From the NCBI RefSeq assembly GCF_035083965.1, contig NC_089726.1, positions 19,349,501 to 19,413,500 of the forward strand: a stretch of DNA of 64,000 bases. The letters are read 5' to 3'. Position numbers and translations under genes: made by a program. This DNA comes from Branchiostoma lanceolatum (taxonomy: Eukaryota > Chordata > Leptocardii > Amphioxiformes > Branchiostomatidae). Under the pieces are notes generated by a model, which had not been told where the DNA came from, ran no database searches, and saw nothing but the letters and a program-made list of their open reading frames with translations. Shown one piece after another: positions 1-12,100 of this stretch (positions within the stretch are counted from its first letter, which is position 1; each line of letters starts with the position of its first letter).

Positions 1-438
1 GGGGGGTATACTTTCTCTTTAACCTCCTTGGTTCTATATTTTTGCTACGACAGAAATTAAACATTGAAATTTTTATGTCAAATAGTATGATGGAAATTTT
101 ATGGAGCTAATAAGTTATTAGAGACTCTAACCTTCGAATTTCATGGTAGAAATGCTATATGTTGGTTGCTAAGTGTTTGGTTGTTTGCAGTTTTTAGATA
201 TATCGCTAAAGGGCGCTCGTGCACGGTGTTGAAGTTTGTACACTGTTACAGCTGTATATGCAAAGGCCACAGCGACTGGCATGCATATCTGCATGTGTCA
301 CCAGTCAGACCGGTGTCGTTTTCAACTGCGCACCAGTGTTACGTGATACGACTGCTAAACACCAATGAATAGTTGATACAGGCCCGAGCCGGAACTGACT
401 TTTGCCATTTGTGACTCATTTCAGTTTCAGAGAAAAGC
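1..438. other. Left flank; upstream region of the LVN1.2-like gene
   Basis: I see no convincing gene here. The open frame at 166-372 has no recognisable domain. Positions 21-33 hold the reverse complement of a short motif (CAAGGAGGTT) that recurs elsewhere in the window. The stretch just before 439 has pyrimidine-AG steps (about 418-432) that could be a splice acceptor of a 5' UTR exon, so the true transcription start may lie outside the window. Confidence 0.4.
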
Positions 439-2564
439 ATGGCTGCCTTTGGAACAATAACCTACGCAGCAGCTCTCATATCCTGGTGCGTAGGACTGGC
501 GTCCTTGACGCGGAGCCTCGAACAGCCACCGTCATGGCCTACAACTTTCTCGGTAAATTTTCACGAAGACCACTGGATCTGGAAGGTCCACCTCGCCGGT
601 AACGCGGGCGCTTGGCACTACGACTACAGCAACAAGATAGCGAGATTCGACCATCTGCAAGGCCAGATAGATAATTTTTGCCACGGCCGCGGGTTGAGGT
701 TGAAAGAATGGCGCGGGGACTGTCATCTTCTTTTCAACACCACGGACATGTTCGTGCACTACCCTGGGGAACGCCAGTGTTGCCGCGCCTGCGGGGTCGC
801 CGAGGGGTGCACCGTACTGAAGCCGACCTGGATGGCGGGAGCTAAGTACCTCGGCACCGAAAACATCAACGGAACGGCGTGCCAAGGCTGGGAGACGGAC
901 GGGGCCGCGGCAACAGACAGGTTCGTCTTCACGAGCAATTATCACTTCTAAGTGCATTAAGGTTCTTTTTTTTTCTAAGACATGAATGAAAGTCTTAGAA
1001 TAATTTACCATCTTATGCATATATAATTGTTGGGTCACCGTAGAGTAATAATTTATTAGCCTCCAAAAGGCATTCCTACGGGGGTATGGATCACGAGCAA
1101 TTATCATTTTTAAGTTATCTTTTTCTAAGACATGAATGGAAGTCTTAGAATAATTTCTCATATTATACATATGTAATTGTTAGGTCACCGTAGAGGAGTA
1201 ATTTATTAGCCTCCACCAGGCTTTCCTACGAGGGTATGGATCGTAGAAATCAGCAAAAGCGTGAAGGAATAATTAATATTGGCCAGCTTGGAGTCAGTCC
1301 ACGGTGAATTTAACAATGCCCCACTCGGAAGTGAAACCCTCTGGTGGCCAAACTTCCCTGAAAAATATTCCCCCAATAGGCTATAGCAAGGAGGTTAAAT
1401 ATGGGATATAGTCGTCGTAGTGAAGTCTGGTAGAGACTAGTATCAGTTTATCAAAGTGTCATTTAGCAAACGTTGCATGTAATCTGAGACCGTAACGTTC
1501 CACTTGACACTAAAATAGCGTGGCAACTTGCCTAAACCTGTTAGGTGGTATTTGAAATATTGTTGGACAACGGTAGGGTAGGGACTCAGTCATCAGTAAC
1601 CTTTAGCCTAAGGTTTTGAAGTCACGCCACACTCACCGCCCCTTTTGGTAAATATCACAGCCTTCAATGATCCACAATACAGGAAACGCTGACGAAGGGC
1701 TAAAAGATTTAGGACATCATTGAAAGGTCATTCACCAATCGATCAGTAGACCAACGTGGTAGTCAGCGTTTTCGGAATCACGTGGATTGCACAAGTCAGT
1801 GAGCAAATACTAGTATGCACAAAGTATTGAGCCTAAAATCCCCGAAAGGGTCTTTTCATTTGGCGTCATAGTAATTATAATTTGAATCAACGGCGACCAG
1901 TAATTGGATTATAGCAGCAAGCCACTGACATGTTGGCATGTACATATCGTAATCTATCAAACATGGCGCAAATGACGTCATATGACAAGCCTACATACAG
2001 ACGCACTCCGTTCGTTGTCCGTGCAAATAATAGATAACCAATTGTCATGACGTCGAATTTACCAAATCCTTTCCGAACCGAAAAAGTGCGATTTCAACAA
2101 TGATACTTGTTCCGTTGTTCGTCTGAATTGCTTTCGCTTCTATACTACACTTACCACTTCATTCTAGTTCCTTGAAAGTTGAAACTAAGAATAAAGTAGC
2201 AGTTCATGTGCAGTTTTATGATATCACAAGATAACACGATCGTAGTCTGACTGATATTTTGTTTGTTTGATTTTAACTGGGGTTTTTTTGTTGTTTTTTT
2301 TTGTTGTTTTTTGTTGTTGTTTTTTTATTTTGATTTTTTTTTTTTATATCAACTGTTTTAACATCTTTTCCCGACTCCAGGTGGTACCAAGCGACCGACG
2401 GTACTCCCTGTCAGTACTCGGAGACGATCAAATTCTGGCCGCACTCAAGTCACAACATCACGTTCAACATGAGTTCCTTCAGCCTAGACCCCATCCCAAC
2501 AAGCGTCTTCGACATACCTGCATACTGCGATCGCAAATGCCCATTCCCATGGCGGCCTATATAA
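439..2564 (+). CDS. Ependymin-related / LVN1.2-like secreted protein, two exons
   Basis: Exon 1 is 439-920 and exon 2 is 2381-2564. The join (GAC AG | G TGG TAC) keeps frame and gives about 221 residues. Residues 1 to about 25 are a hydrophobic signal peptide, so the product is probably secreted. The body has a cysteine-rich block (ERQCCRAC, EGCTVLKPTWM, GAKYLGTENINGT), then ATDRWYQATDGTPCQY and, in exon 2, a sequence ending DIPAYCDRKCPFPWRPI. This cysteine and tryptophan pattern matches the sea urchin development-specific LVN1.2 and ependymin-related family; the assignment rests on recognising these motifs, not on a search. Reading through the intron gives an apparent 170-residue ORF ending at 951, which is an artefact. 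Candidate poly(A) signals AATAAA lie at 3282 and 3738, which would place the palindromic element at 2681-3151 inside the 3' UTR. The function of the family is poorly defined (extracellular, calcium or ligand binding has been proposed). Confidence 0.75.
931..1231. repeat. Intronic tandem duplication, unit about 150 bp, two copies
   Basis: The block 931-1089 is repeated with small changes at 1090-1231. Both copies carry ACGAGCAATTATCA, CTAAGACATGAATG, GGTCACCGTAGAG and a final GGGTATGGATC. It starts at the 3' edge of the apparent exon 1 reading frame, so the copies contain sequence just after the splice donor but not the donor itself. Confidence 0.8.
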
Positions 2565-2680
2565 TTTTCCTTCAGAACACTCAGAAACTACAAATTGTTC
2601 AATTTTTGTCGTTTTCTCTGGTTAGCAAATATACAGTCAAGTTTTTTCGCCGCCCTGCCGAAGTTTCGGCGGAACGTCTG

Positions 2681-3151
2681 TTACTCACCCCGATCAATCG
2701 AATCACGTGAATCGCACTAAAACTCAAATTCGTATCAGCCATTTCCCGAAAAATCGTGTGTTTTTTTTGCGTTAACGACTACATCTGACCAAACAAACTC
2801 GCCAGTGAGATGGTGGAAGGTGTCAGCTTCCAAAAGACGTTTTCAGATTGACAATTTTGGCACTTTGGAAGTGATTAAATCCGCCTGCGATTTAACTTCT
2901 AGTTTCTACTACTTTTCTCTAAACGTTAAATCGCAGGCGGATTCAATGTAATACTTCCAAAGTGCCAAAATTGTCAATCTGAAAACGTCTTTTGGAAGCT
3001 GACACCTTCCACCATCTCACTGGCGAGTTTGTTTGGTCAGATGAAGTCGTTACCGCAAGTTAGAAAGCGATTTGTCGGGAAATGGCTGATACGAATCTGA
3101 GTTTCAATGCGATTCACGTGATCGATTCGATTGGTCGGGGTACCGGTGTTA
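2681..3151. mobile_element. Palindromic (foldback) element, about 470 bp
   Basis: The left arm (about 2690-2895) and right arm (about 2930-3140) are inverted copies of each other, separated by a short A/T-rich centre. Shared stretches include GTGTCAGCTTCCAAAAGACG, TTTGGCACTTTGGAAGT and ATCGCAGGCGGATT. It is a nonautonomous foldback or MITE-like element without coding capacity, lying just after the LVN1.2-like stop codon. I could not define a target duplication. The RNA would fold into a very long hairpin if transcribed. Confidence 0.85.
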
Positions 3152-3816
3152 CTTGCCCGACTTGTTCTGACTTTGCACTGCAGCTAGATGTCGCTAGGTG
3201 TCGCTGCAGTACCGTGGACAGGCTGCGGTCCCAAACGTGACAGAGCTTGTATCAACTTCTCCGTTTACTCATACACCACGTAATAAACATTTCCACGTAT
3301 CCTATGACATGCTAAAAAAACATGAGGAACTATGGATAAGGCAGGAAGCAAATAAATCATTACCATGACAACAGAGACCGTACCGGACACAATACGCATG
3401 CGCCGCAAACATGTATGTTGTCATGGCAATGATGTTAATGTTTTCCACCTGTATGCCGTGGGATCCGTGGAAAAGGTGTATTCCAGCAATATCAACATAT
3501 ATAAATATGAACGTTTTAAAGACAACTCCAAAAGAAATTAACATATACATATGTAAACTTTACAAAAAAGAGGCCTACTATGTACCTTTACAATATCTAC
3601 CTTTACTGTAAGATAGAACCTTAGTATGGTTGCTTTGTCTCCATTTACGAACGTCTTACTTTGATTGTTCATAGAGATTATCATCATAATCATCCACTGC
3701 ATACAGTTATTGTTGTCACATTGTTTTGTGAACTGCAATAAACATTATAAAGTGCCATGATTTCCTGCTGCCTCGCACTTTGTTGTGTTGGTAGTCATTC
3801 CAGCTTCCGAAAATAT

Positions 3817-4239
3817 GGCTACACCAAGTAATTTTTATGGATGAAGTCCGCGCGCGCATTGGTTTTGGTCTGTTCCAAGAGAAAAAAACAAGAAATTGCG
3901 CTTCCTGTAACTATGACCAAAGAGTTCCTTTTTTATTTAATATATTTCTGCAGGCCTGCAAAATCAATGGGATATGGAAAGAAACAGGACAGGACAACAA
4001 CTGCTGTTCAACTTCAACTGATTTATTCAAATTATTGATTTTTTCATGATGGATCAAAGAATTGTTAGTTGTTACACTGTGTTCTCTCATTCAATTTGCG
4101 TCCTAACATGTGTCGTCGACTATTATATTTCAAATCTTGGCATCTTGTTTTTTTCGGCCCTTCTTGGTTTTTTTCGCGCTCTCGCATTAGATTTAGGGTC
4201 TCCAAAGGACGTCATCCATAAAAATTACTTGGTGCAGCC
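3817..4239. mobile_element. PIF/Harbinger-like MITE, copy 1 of 4
   Basis: The ends are inverted: GGCTACACCAAGTAATTTTT at the left and the reverse complement of GGCTGCACCAAGTAATTTTT at the right, followed inward by ATGGATGA(A/C)GTCC and a stretch of C/G steps. Other copies are at 28418, 33378 and 36742. Two of those have exact 3-bp TTA/TAA target duplications, which is typical of PIF/Harbinger. No transposase is seen here. Confidence 0.8.
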
Positions 4240-4273
4240 TAATTTCATCAGGTTGGTAGAACGTAGGATATTG

Positions 4274-4428
4274 GAGATTCTTTTAACACAACCAGTAACT
4301 CGCACCTACTTCGGCTACTTTAATAAACCGGTGAGATAGCAGTATTAAAGTCAGAAGCTCTGAGGAAGGTGTCTGACAGATACCGAAACGTCAGCAGGTG
4401 AGAATACTGGTTGTGTTAAAAGAAACTC
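4274..4428. repeat. Inverted repeat around a hammerhead-like hairpin
   Basis: A 25-bp arm at 4274-4298 (ending TTTTAACACAACCAGTA) is mirrored at 4404-4428 (TACTGGTTGTGTTAAAAG...). Similarity extends outward to ATTGGAG. The hairpin at 4360-4392 lies between the arms, as in the inverted partial repeats of Penelope-like elements. Confidence 0.7.
4353..4395 (+). ncRNA. Hammerhead-core-like hairpin, copy 1
   Basis: CTGAGGA (4360-4366) is followed by a 7-bp stem (GGTGTCT / AGATACC, one G-U pair) with a 3-nt loop, then GAAAC (4385-4389) and GTC. CUGANGA, stem II and GAAA are the conserved core of hammerhead ribozymes, which are known from Penelope-like retroelements and small retrozymes of animals. 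I cannot identify a full stem III with a cleavage triplet, so activity is not claimed. Confidence 0.4.
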
Positions 4429-4439
4429 CAATGCCCAGT

Positions 4440-4545
4440 CTTCCCAGCTGTTCTGATAATAATGATAATAACCTTTATTGTACATTCTTGCCCTATCACG
4501 GGCTAAGTACAGGCATATAGATACAAAACACATGGTAATGTTCAT
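4440..4545 (-). mobile_element. Probable 3' end of a non-LTR retroelement
   Basis: Read on the minus strand the sequence ends in TTGTACAATAAAGGTTATTATCATTATTA, a signal followed by a simple TTA repeat, as at the 3' end of many LINEs and their SINEs. No coding part is attached. The family is not identified. Confidence 0.35.
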
Positions 4546-6115
4546 ATAATGACACTGACAGGATTTCTAATACTAATCTAAAACAATGGTTCTAAAACTA
4601 GTCTAAAGCATAGGTTCGGCTTCTTCTCGTCTCTTTGTGATGTTAGAAATATAAAATGAGATGGAATTGTTTAATACTAGTATTGTATGGTCAAAACGCA
4701 TGATAAAAATGAATATCTCGTTATTAGACATAAATTGAAAGTGTGGAAACGTTCCCATAATATAATCAAACAAAACATTCCTATCGTTGCTTATAAACTA
4801 CAATCTGCAATAAAGTGGACTTCATCTTCTACCTTATTTAAGTTAACAAAATGGACAAATTCTTTGCTCCCGAGGTGTGCGGTTGTGCCTTCCTGATTCG
4901 ATGCGCAGTTTTGTTTTGATGATAACTCGTTATGAACGTTAGTTGGCTTACATGAATTGGAATTTTCTTTGGGGAAATTGAAGCTGAAATTTTCAACTCT
5001 ACAGATTCATGCTGCAAACTCGAATTTTAAGACATGGATATGAAAAAAGAAGAGGTTGCATACAATGCTTTTAAACGAAACCTGAATGTCAACAATGTCG
5101 TACCCAGGGTCAACGTTTCAACAAATATCCTGGGTTCGAGATTGGAATGTTGACGGCCACTTTACTGGTGTTTACTATAACTTTATTCGTCCGCAACTAA
5201 AAATAGTACCAACCTGTTATCATCATTAGATGAAAATTATAGCGCATTTTGTTACAAAGCAAAACTACAAAACATAATCATAACACAGACCGTGTAGTGA
5301 GCACGTCTAAAAGCCGAATAAACTTTTTGCCACGGCCGGGGGTTGAGGTCCACACGATACGCTAGACTAGAGTTAGTCCCGCCCGCAACCTGGTTGCCAC
5401 AACTATGCTCATCCGCTGGAAATCATACAGGCATGACCAGAAGATATAAGGTATCAAAATACATCAATGCTCTCTCATGTTATCCCTAACGATACGCTAG
5501 ATGACAGGATTTTGTCTAAAAAAACAATATACAAACCACAGGAAGGCTTGAATCTTCAAAATGTCTCAAGATTGTTTTAAAACACGATTTTTCATGTTCA
5601 ACGCACAACTTTGAAGTTCATTCCTCCCAGGCGTTCCATCCGCCATGTTTGTTCCCGTTGCCATGGACACGGTGTTCTATTTACACAGATGACAACTAGC
5701 CAGCTCAAGAAGCAGGTGGGGATTTTTTCTCTCCGTTTGTAGGCTAGAAAATCAGCAAAATGATAACGAAAATTCACAAATCATAGTCAAAAGTTGCTCG
5801 TGCGTTTTTTTTACACAAAGAGGGGGCAGTAGGGTGACATAAATCGGACGTTTTCGGTCTAAATTGCAAAAAAGATGTTTGTGTTTTTGCCGCTGACTGA
5901 ATAGAACAAGGTCAAAGTCACCAAGGTTATTACTACTTATGTAAGGACAACATCAGGGTATTTTACGCCAAATACAGCTTAAAATGTAACCCTGCATTGT
6001 TTTCTCGCAATATTTCAAGATTTAAAAACGTGTTGTATCTGTTTAAAATAGATTTACATCTGTTTTTGATGACATTTGTAGGTGTTTAAAGTTCATCTAC
6101 TATAGAAGTCAAGTC
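4546..6115. other. Intergenic; no gene seen
   Basis: No supported ORF. Around 5324-5348 a stretch of about 25 bp matches positions 676-700 of the LVN1.2-like exon 1 with one mismatch (TTTTTGCCACGGCCG, GGGTTGAGGT), which may be the remains of a duplicated exon. A pyrimidine-AG acceptor at about 6081 suggests a noncoding first exon for the next gene somewhere in this stretch. Confidence 0.4.
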
Positions 6116-9100
6116 ATGGCGACTCAACAGTCTAAGGACGCTAGCGTCGAGAAGACATCGATGTTCCGGAGAATGGTCCAGAAATTGAAGAAAGGATCAA
6201 CAGAAGACGACTTGGGAGTTGTTACTAAGATCAAGGTAAGATTTTTTTTTCTTTGATAAGCATTGTTTTAATCACCTTTGTACCGCGTTGGTGTTTATGG
6301 AACTTGAAGTAAATAACATCTTTCAAGTAGCCAACATTAAGTCATCATTAGTTTAATTGTTTTGTTTCTGACAAGGCCACGTTATGTATATTCTGTGAAT
6401 GCCATATTGACGTTACTATTTCAATTCCAAAGTGTGTATAAAGACATTTTTTTTATTTTATAGGATATACGTTTGGTCTCAAAGAACCTCTTAAACAGAT
6501 ACCAAACTATAAAAAAATACATACCTATTCAATGTATATTTGCAGTGCATTCAAAGACATGCTTTATTGAATGATCTAAATGCGAGTTATAATTTGCAAC
6601 ATTTTGCCATTGAACCAAAAAATTGCAACAATCAAAATGATTATTTTCAGAAAATATCATTTGCAGAAGTTACATAAGGTGGCCCAAGTATAGAGTTGAT
6701 AATTCTTGTATTCATTATCATAATTTATTCAAACATTTGAATATGTTTACTCCAGGCCACACCAATCAAATTTGATGGTTCTAGGAGTTTAGAAAATTCT
6801 TCTGAACTGGAATATCAACATGAAAACATCTAATCTGAGGGGAATCTGTACATTGGAACACTCAGTTTCAGAGAGTGAATATAGTCAAAAAAGAAGATTT
6901 TTCTCCCAGCCTTCTGTTTTCATATTGACTTCTTTCTACATTTTTTACCTTAAAAAATCTGAGAGCCAAAGAAATTAATTGGTGTGGTCTTACAATATTT
7001 TTTTGATTTGTTAACGTTATAGTTTGTTTTGTTCGCTTGTTTTTTTTTTTTTGTTATTCTTATTATAGCATGTTCCCTTTTTACTCAGACAAGTCAGAGA
7101 GGCAGCACAGAGCCCTCGTTAAGAGAGTAAGAACTCAGTTCTAGTCAGCTTTAGCTTAGTTAGCACTGGAGTCAGAAGTAGTCAGGGTTTTTATCATGAA
7201 ACATGTAACAACAGATCCAGAACTAGTCTTCCCAGCTGTATATTTGTCTTTGCCACATACTTGTATTTGCACCATGTTTCTTTCTTGGGGGGGGGGGGGT
7301 TGAAGGGGGGGTCATTGAGTTGTTACTATTGCTAGAAAAATGAATGACTTCAAGTATAATGCAAAATTATTTTGCTTTGAAATATTTGAAATAATTTCTC
7401 CAGCAAATGCAACAACATGACATAGAGAATACTTACTATTGCTAGAAAAATGAATGACTTCAAGTATGATGCAAAATTATTTTGCTTTGAAATATTTGAA
7501 ATAATTCCTCCAGCAAATGCAACAACATGACATAGAGAATGCTTGTATTTAAATTTCCAAAAGGGTATGTTGCTTTTGATTTTATGTAATAACAATATGA
7601 TTACTGACTTTCTCTCTTATCAATTTTTTCCTTTGTAGGGCAAAAAGGTGCACAGGTTCTCTGCTGCAAAACCTGCAAGACCTCCAAAAGTAAGTAATTA
7701 TTCAATAGTATAGTTGGAGAAATATTTCATACTTTATCATATAGAAAGACAGGTTAAAAATTGATCGTAAATCATACTTAGACAAAGAATTGTGGTCATT
7801 TTTTGTTTTGTCTGTCATCTAAATCTGCAAGACCTCCAAAAGTAAGTAATTATTCAATTGTAACGTTGGGTAACCTAAATTCGTGGGGTACTTAAAGTCG
7901 GGATTTTTCGAAAACGGGGTATTTAGGGATATGTGCTACATGCAAAATCAGTTATAACGCCAGCAATGCAAAGCAGATAGACTAACGTATTCAGAACACT
8001 GGCTGAAAAGCTTCGATAACCATGCATTAGAAGTTGGCGACGTCAAAAACTCTCCGTCCCTTATTGACAGAGTCTGGGGGCTTCGTGGGAGAATCACCCA
8101 GCACGGTTGTTCGCTGGTTTATAAGACAAATGTCACATCTCCTGCCTGCTAAACACAATTATTTATAAGACAACTTATTACAATCTCTTTTGCTAACCTG
8201 CAACTGGATTCTAAGTGTGATCAATCATCAAAACTCCTCTCTGTTGCTACAACCTACGGCACGTGTATTTTCCCGCCGCCATATTGTTAACCAGAATCCT
8301 GTTGTCAAGCAGACGACAAAGGTTTGTGAGGAACACTTTTTTGTCTAAATGCTGCGTGTGATAGTGGACTGAGGAAGATATTTTCCTCAAAGTTTGCTCC
8401 TAACACAACAAGGAACACATGGACATAGTAGTATTACCATTGCTACGGCATCCAGCTAACTTCCCATGAATAATGTAACGTTACACGTTGCCCGATGATG
8501 ACGATGGGCCGACTTTGAGTGAAGTTCTACCGACTCAACACACGGGTTGTTCCCGAACTGGCCTGATGTGTGCGGTACGGCCGTTTCTTCGTGTATTTTT
8601 TTTACTTGGACACGTCTATATCCATAGCACTCTCCTCAAGCCAAGGATAGAACGAATAGCTGCTGTATAAAATGTGATTAGCGGTAAGATATTCAAGACG
8701 AATCTTCTCTCCCGAATTAATGTGCCCCCCTGTCCGACAGCACCACAATTGTGCGTGCGGCGCACGGTAGTTTCAAGTTGAAATATTATGGTGTCAGCAC
8801 GACTAGAGACAAAATCTACCATATGTATGATTAGTGCAAAGATAGTACATGATACTGACAGAATAATAGAAAAAAAGGATGGTTTATTGTTCTGCTAGAT
8901 TGATTTCAGTCAACCATTATCGGAAAAATCCCGAATTTAGGTTACCCAACGTTATAGTTGGAGAAATATTTCATACTTTATCATATAGAAAGACAGGTTA
9001 AAAATTGATTGTAAATCATACTCAGACAAAGAATTGTGGCCAATTTCTGTTTTGTCTGTCATCTTAATCCAAATTAAGGCATGTTTATTATGTGTATGAT

Positions 9101-12100
9101 ATTCAAATCCTTATCATTGAGAAATGTTTGTATGCTGTATGAATATGGAATACTTGTATTATATGAATATAAAATATTCATTGAATGAATCATCAGTGCT
9201 CTAGTAATCAAAATAAGTTATGCTAATTTGTATATTCAATTGCATATTATATAAAGCAAGGAATTTGCAGAAGCTCTAGATATTCAACGGAGGAAAAAGT
9301 TATCTGAACTTTTGTTTTCGTAACAGCTGTTGTATAAACCATCCATGAAATTTGCTAAGCCTTCAATCTTCAGTTTAGTTGCACATCTCTGTAATAAGAA
9401 ATTCATATGATGAAAAAGAATGCTGTTAAGTCATTTTTGACAATAGACAAAAGACATATTTGTGGTGTCATGAATTTGCAACAGAGAGGTTACTGCACAA
9501 ATAAAACCACCACAAACATTTCGAAATTTACCGTATGCCGTATCCTACATTATACTATTGTCATAGTGTACTGTAACTGTGCTTTATTTCTACAGGAGGC
9601 TACAAGAACAAGCCAAAGACAATCAAAAGCAAGAGAACGAGATTCTCAGGTAAGAACAGCCAGTCTCTACTGACTTCTGTCCTGCCCTTGGTGCTGAAGA
9701 TATATCAACTCAAATAGAATGCCAACTTCTCATGAATAACGTTTCAACTTGTACCCTTGGTACTGAAGAGATATCTACTCACTGGCAGATGGAATGTCCA
9801 TTTCTAATGAGATGAAATGAGCTGACGTTTCATCTAATAATGATAATAGAGCGTAAATGTGACATCAATCCTATGGTAAAATGGTAAATGTGACATCAAT
9901 CCTATGCTTAGCTATCCACCATGCTTTTAGGGTTGCATGTTTTGTGGTGATCTTTTTATCGTAAACTTATCCCTAATCACAGCTACTACCACCCCCGGAA
10001 AACATTTCTTTTGTCGTCCATTGTTTACCTACTTGTTTGAACCATCAAGGATACCACAAACTCTAACATACTCAACAGTATGATGTAAACCTTCAACATG
10101 TACTTGTGATCTTTGACAGTGAAAATCAGGCAAGTTATTGTGCTAATTCACACTGATAGCCACATTTGCTACCATTTCCTGCATATCATAATATGTAAAT
10201 GTTTCTATGGATTTCGTTTGCAGCAAATTCGCCAGAGGTCTCCAGATGGCCAACACGTAAGTTTACAAATAACAGTCATAAAATCACAGCATTTAATCTA
10301 GAAGTAGAACAAGAGCTCTGATCATTGTGAAATTATGCAAACTTGACTGCCAATAAACATTGATTTGAATTAGTGGATCTAGGATTGTGAACATCAAGAG
10401 AATGCTAAATGTTATGCACATTACTGATTTTGAATGGCTTCTTTAAAGACAAACTACCTAAGCTCTAAAGTCACACTGATTTTAGAGTTAAACAAGTTGT
10501 CAATACCATTTTAAGGTAAAGGGAGTGAAATATCAAGAAACACTTTTGACATTAGGTTCAACGAACCTGGACACAAGGTTCAAATCACCTGTCTTATGAT
10601 GCTTAACATTGTTTCTTAATATCTTTCCTTAGCATGATCCGGCGCCTAGAAGAAAATGGAGAGAGGTATGTCCAAGTCGTCCAGTAATAAATTCTGGGGA
10701 TCAGGATAATTCGGCCTTTACCAACTCGTCCTAGTCAACTCGGCCAAACATACTTATAGGATTAGGGTTCAGAATTAGGATTAAGTTCTAAGGGTTAGGG
10801 CCAGCCCAGGTACTGGAGCCGAGTTGGTCTAATTAGTCATGGGCGTAGTCAGTAGTCATGATTTAATTTGCAAGTTCTTGCCCGAGGGCTAATTGCAACA
10901 TGAAACAATGCGTAGCAAGGGTATACTGTACAGATAGTGCGAGTTAACAATGTTGACTAGTAGAACACATGGCTATTCTAAAAGTCAATTTCTGTCACTT
11001 TACATGTATTTTTATTGAATTCACTGCCAATATCGAATATTTTGCAATAGACACATTTTGTTATGGATTGTGAAAATGCAATCAAGAAATTCATGATAAG
11101 GTTTAATTTTGTTATTTTTATCAAAAGAGTTTATACAAAAAATAATAAGTGATCTTAATTTGTTCTTTTTGTTTACTCTGACAGGGAGAGAACTGCATCA
11201 GCGGCAAAGATCGAGGAGCTGGAGAAGTCTCTGGTAGAGTTAAAAGAGGAAATACGACACCGGTGAGTTGAGTTCACATCACTCACTGACTCACTCACTC
11301 ACTCACCAACCCACTCACACATTTACTCACACCTTTTTCTTATTCACTCACTCATTCACAACAAACACTCTGACACAGTCACACCTCAGTGATACACACT
11401 CACACTCAATCACACAATCACTGACTCACACTTAGTCATTCCTTTACTCAATCCCTCACTCATTCACTCAGACACACGCACACTCACTGACAGTCACTCA
11501 CTAATACACTCACACTCAATCACACACTCACTGACTCACATTCATTCATTTACTCAATCCCTTACTCATTCACATACACACACACTCACTGACAGTCACA
11601 CTCACTAATACACTCACTCAATCACACACTCACTGACTCACTTATTCATTCATTTACTCAATCCCTCACTCATTCACTCACATACACACACACTCACTGA
11701 CACAGTCACACTCAGTAATACACTCACACTCAATCACACACTCACTGACTCACATCACTACCTCATTCATAATTTAAATTTACTCTAATCACTCACTCAC
11801 TCATCACACACTCAATCAATCACTCACAAATCCACACACTATTCACTTACTCACTTATTTTATAGACTCCTTTGATCCTTGACTTGGGAATGACAGACAA
11901 GTATTATAATAAAGCTACTGATATCTATTTTTCATCCAATACCATATCAGAATAAGATGTAGCTGAATAGACCGTGTTGCAATCCTCAACAGAGACTTAT
12001 TTATATTTCATTGTAACAATTGATTTCTTGTTGTCTATCTTGTGTAACACACCAGGGTCTCCCAGAAGGATGAGTTCATCCAGCAGCTCCAGGCTCATGT

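Noticed and set aside
532-1170. 212-residue minus-strand frame
   Set aside because: It is antisense to the LVN1.2-like exon 1 and runs on into the tandem duplication; it has no domain.
8488-8670. 60-residue frame, present twice in the window (also 32495-32677)
   Set aside because: Its presence in both copies only reflects the identity of the 1094-bp elements; it lacks any domain and I do not call it a gene.
9596-9649. Reading exon 3 of the coiled-coil gene in phase 0 directly after exon 2
   Set aside because: That frame reaches a stop in the exon at 12056, while the other frame stays open through all later exons and gives a consistent coiled coil.
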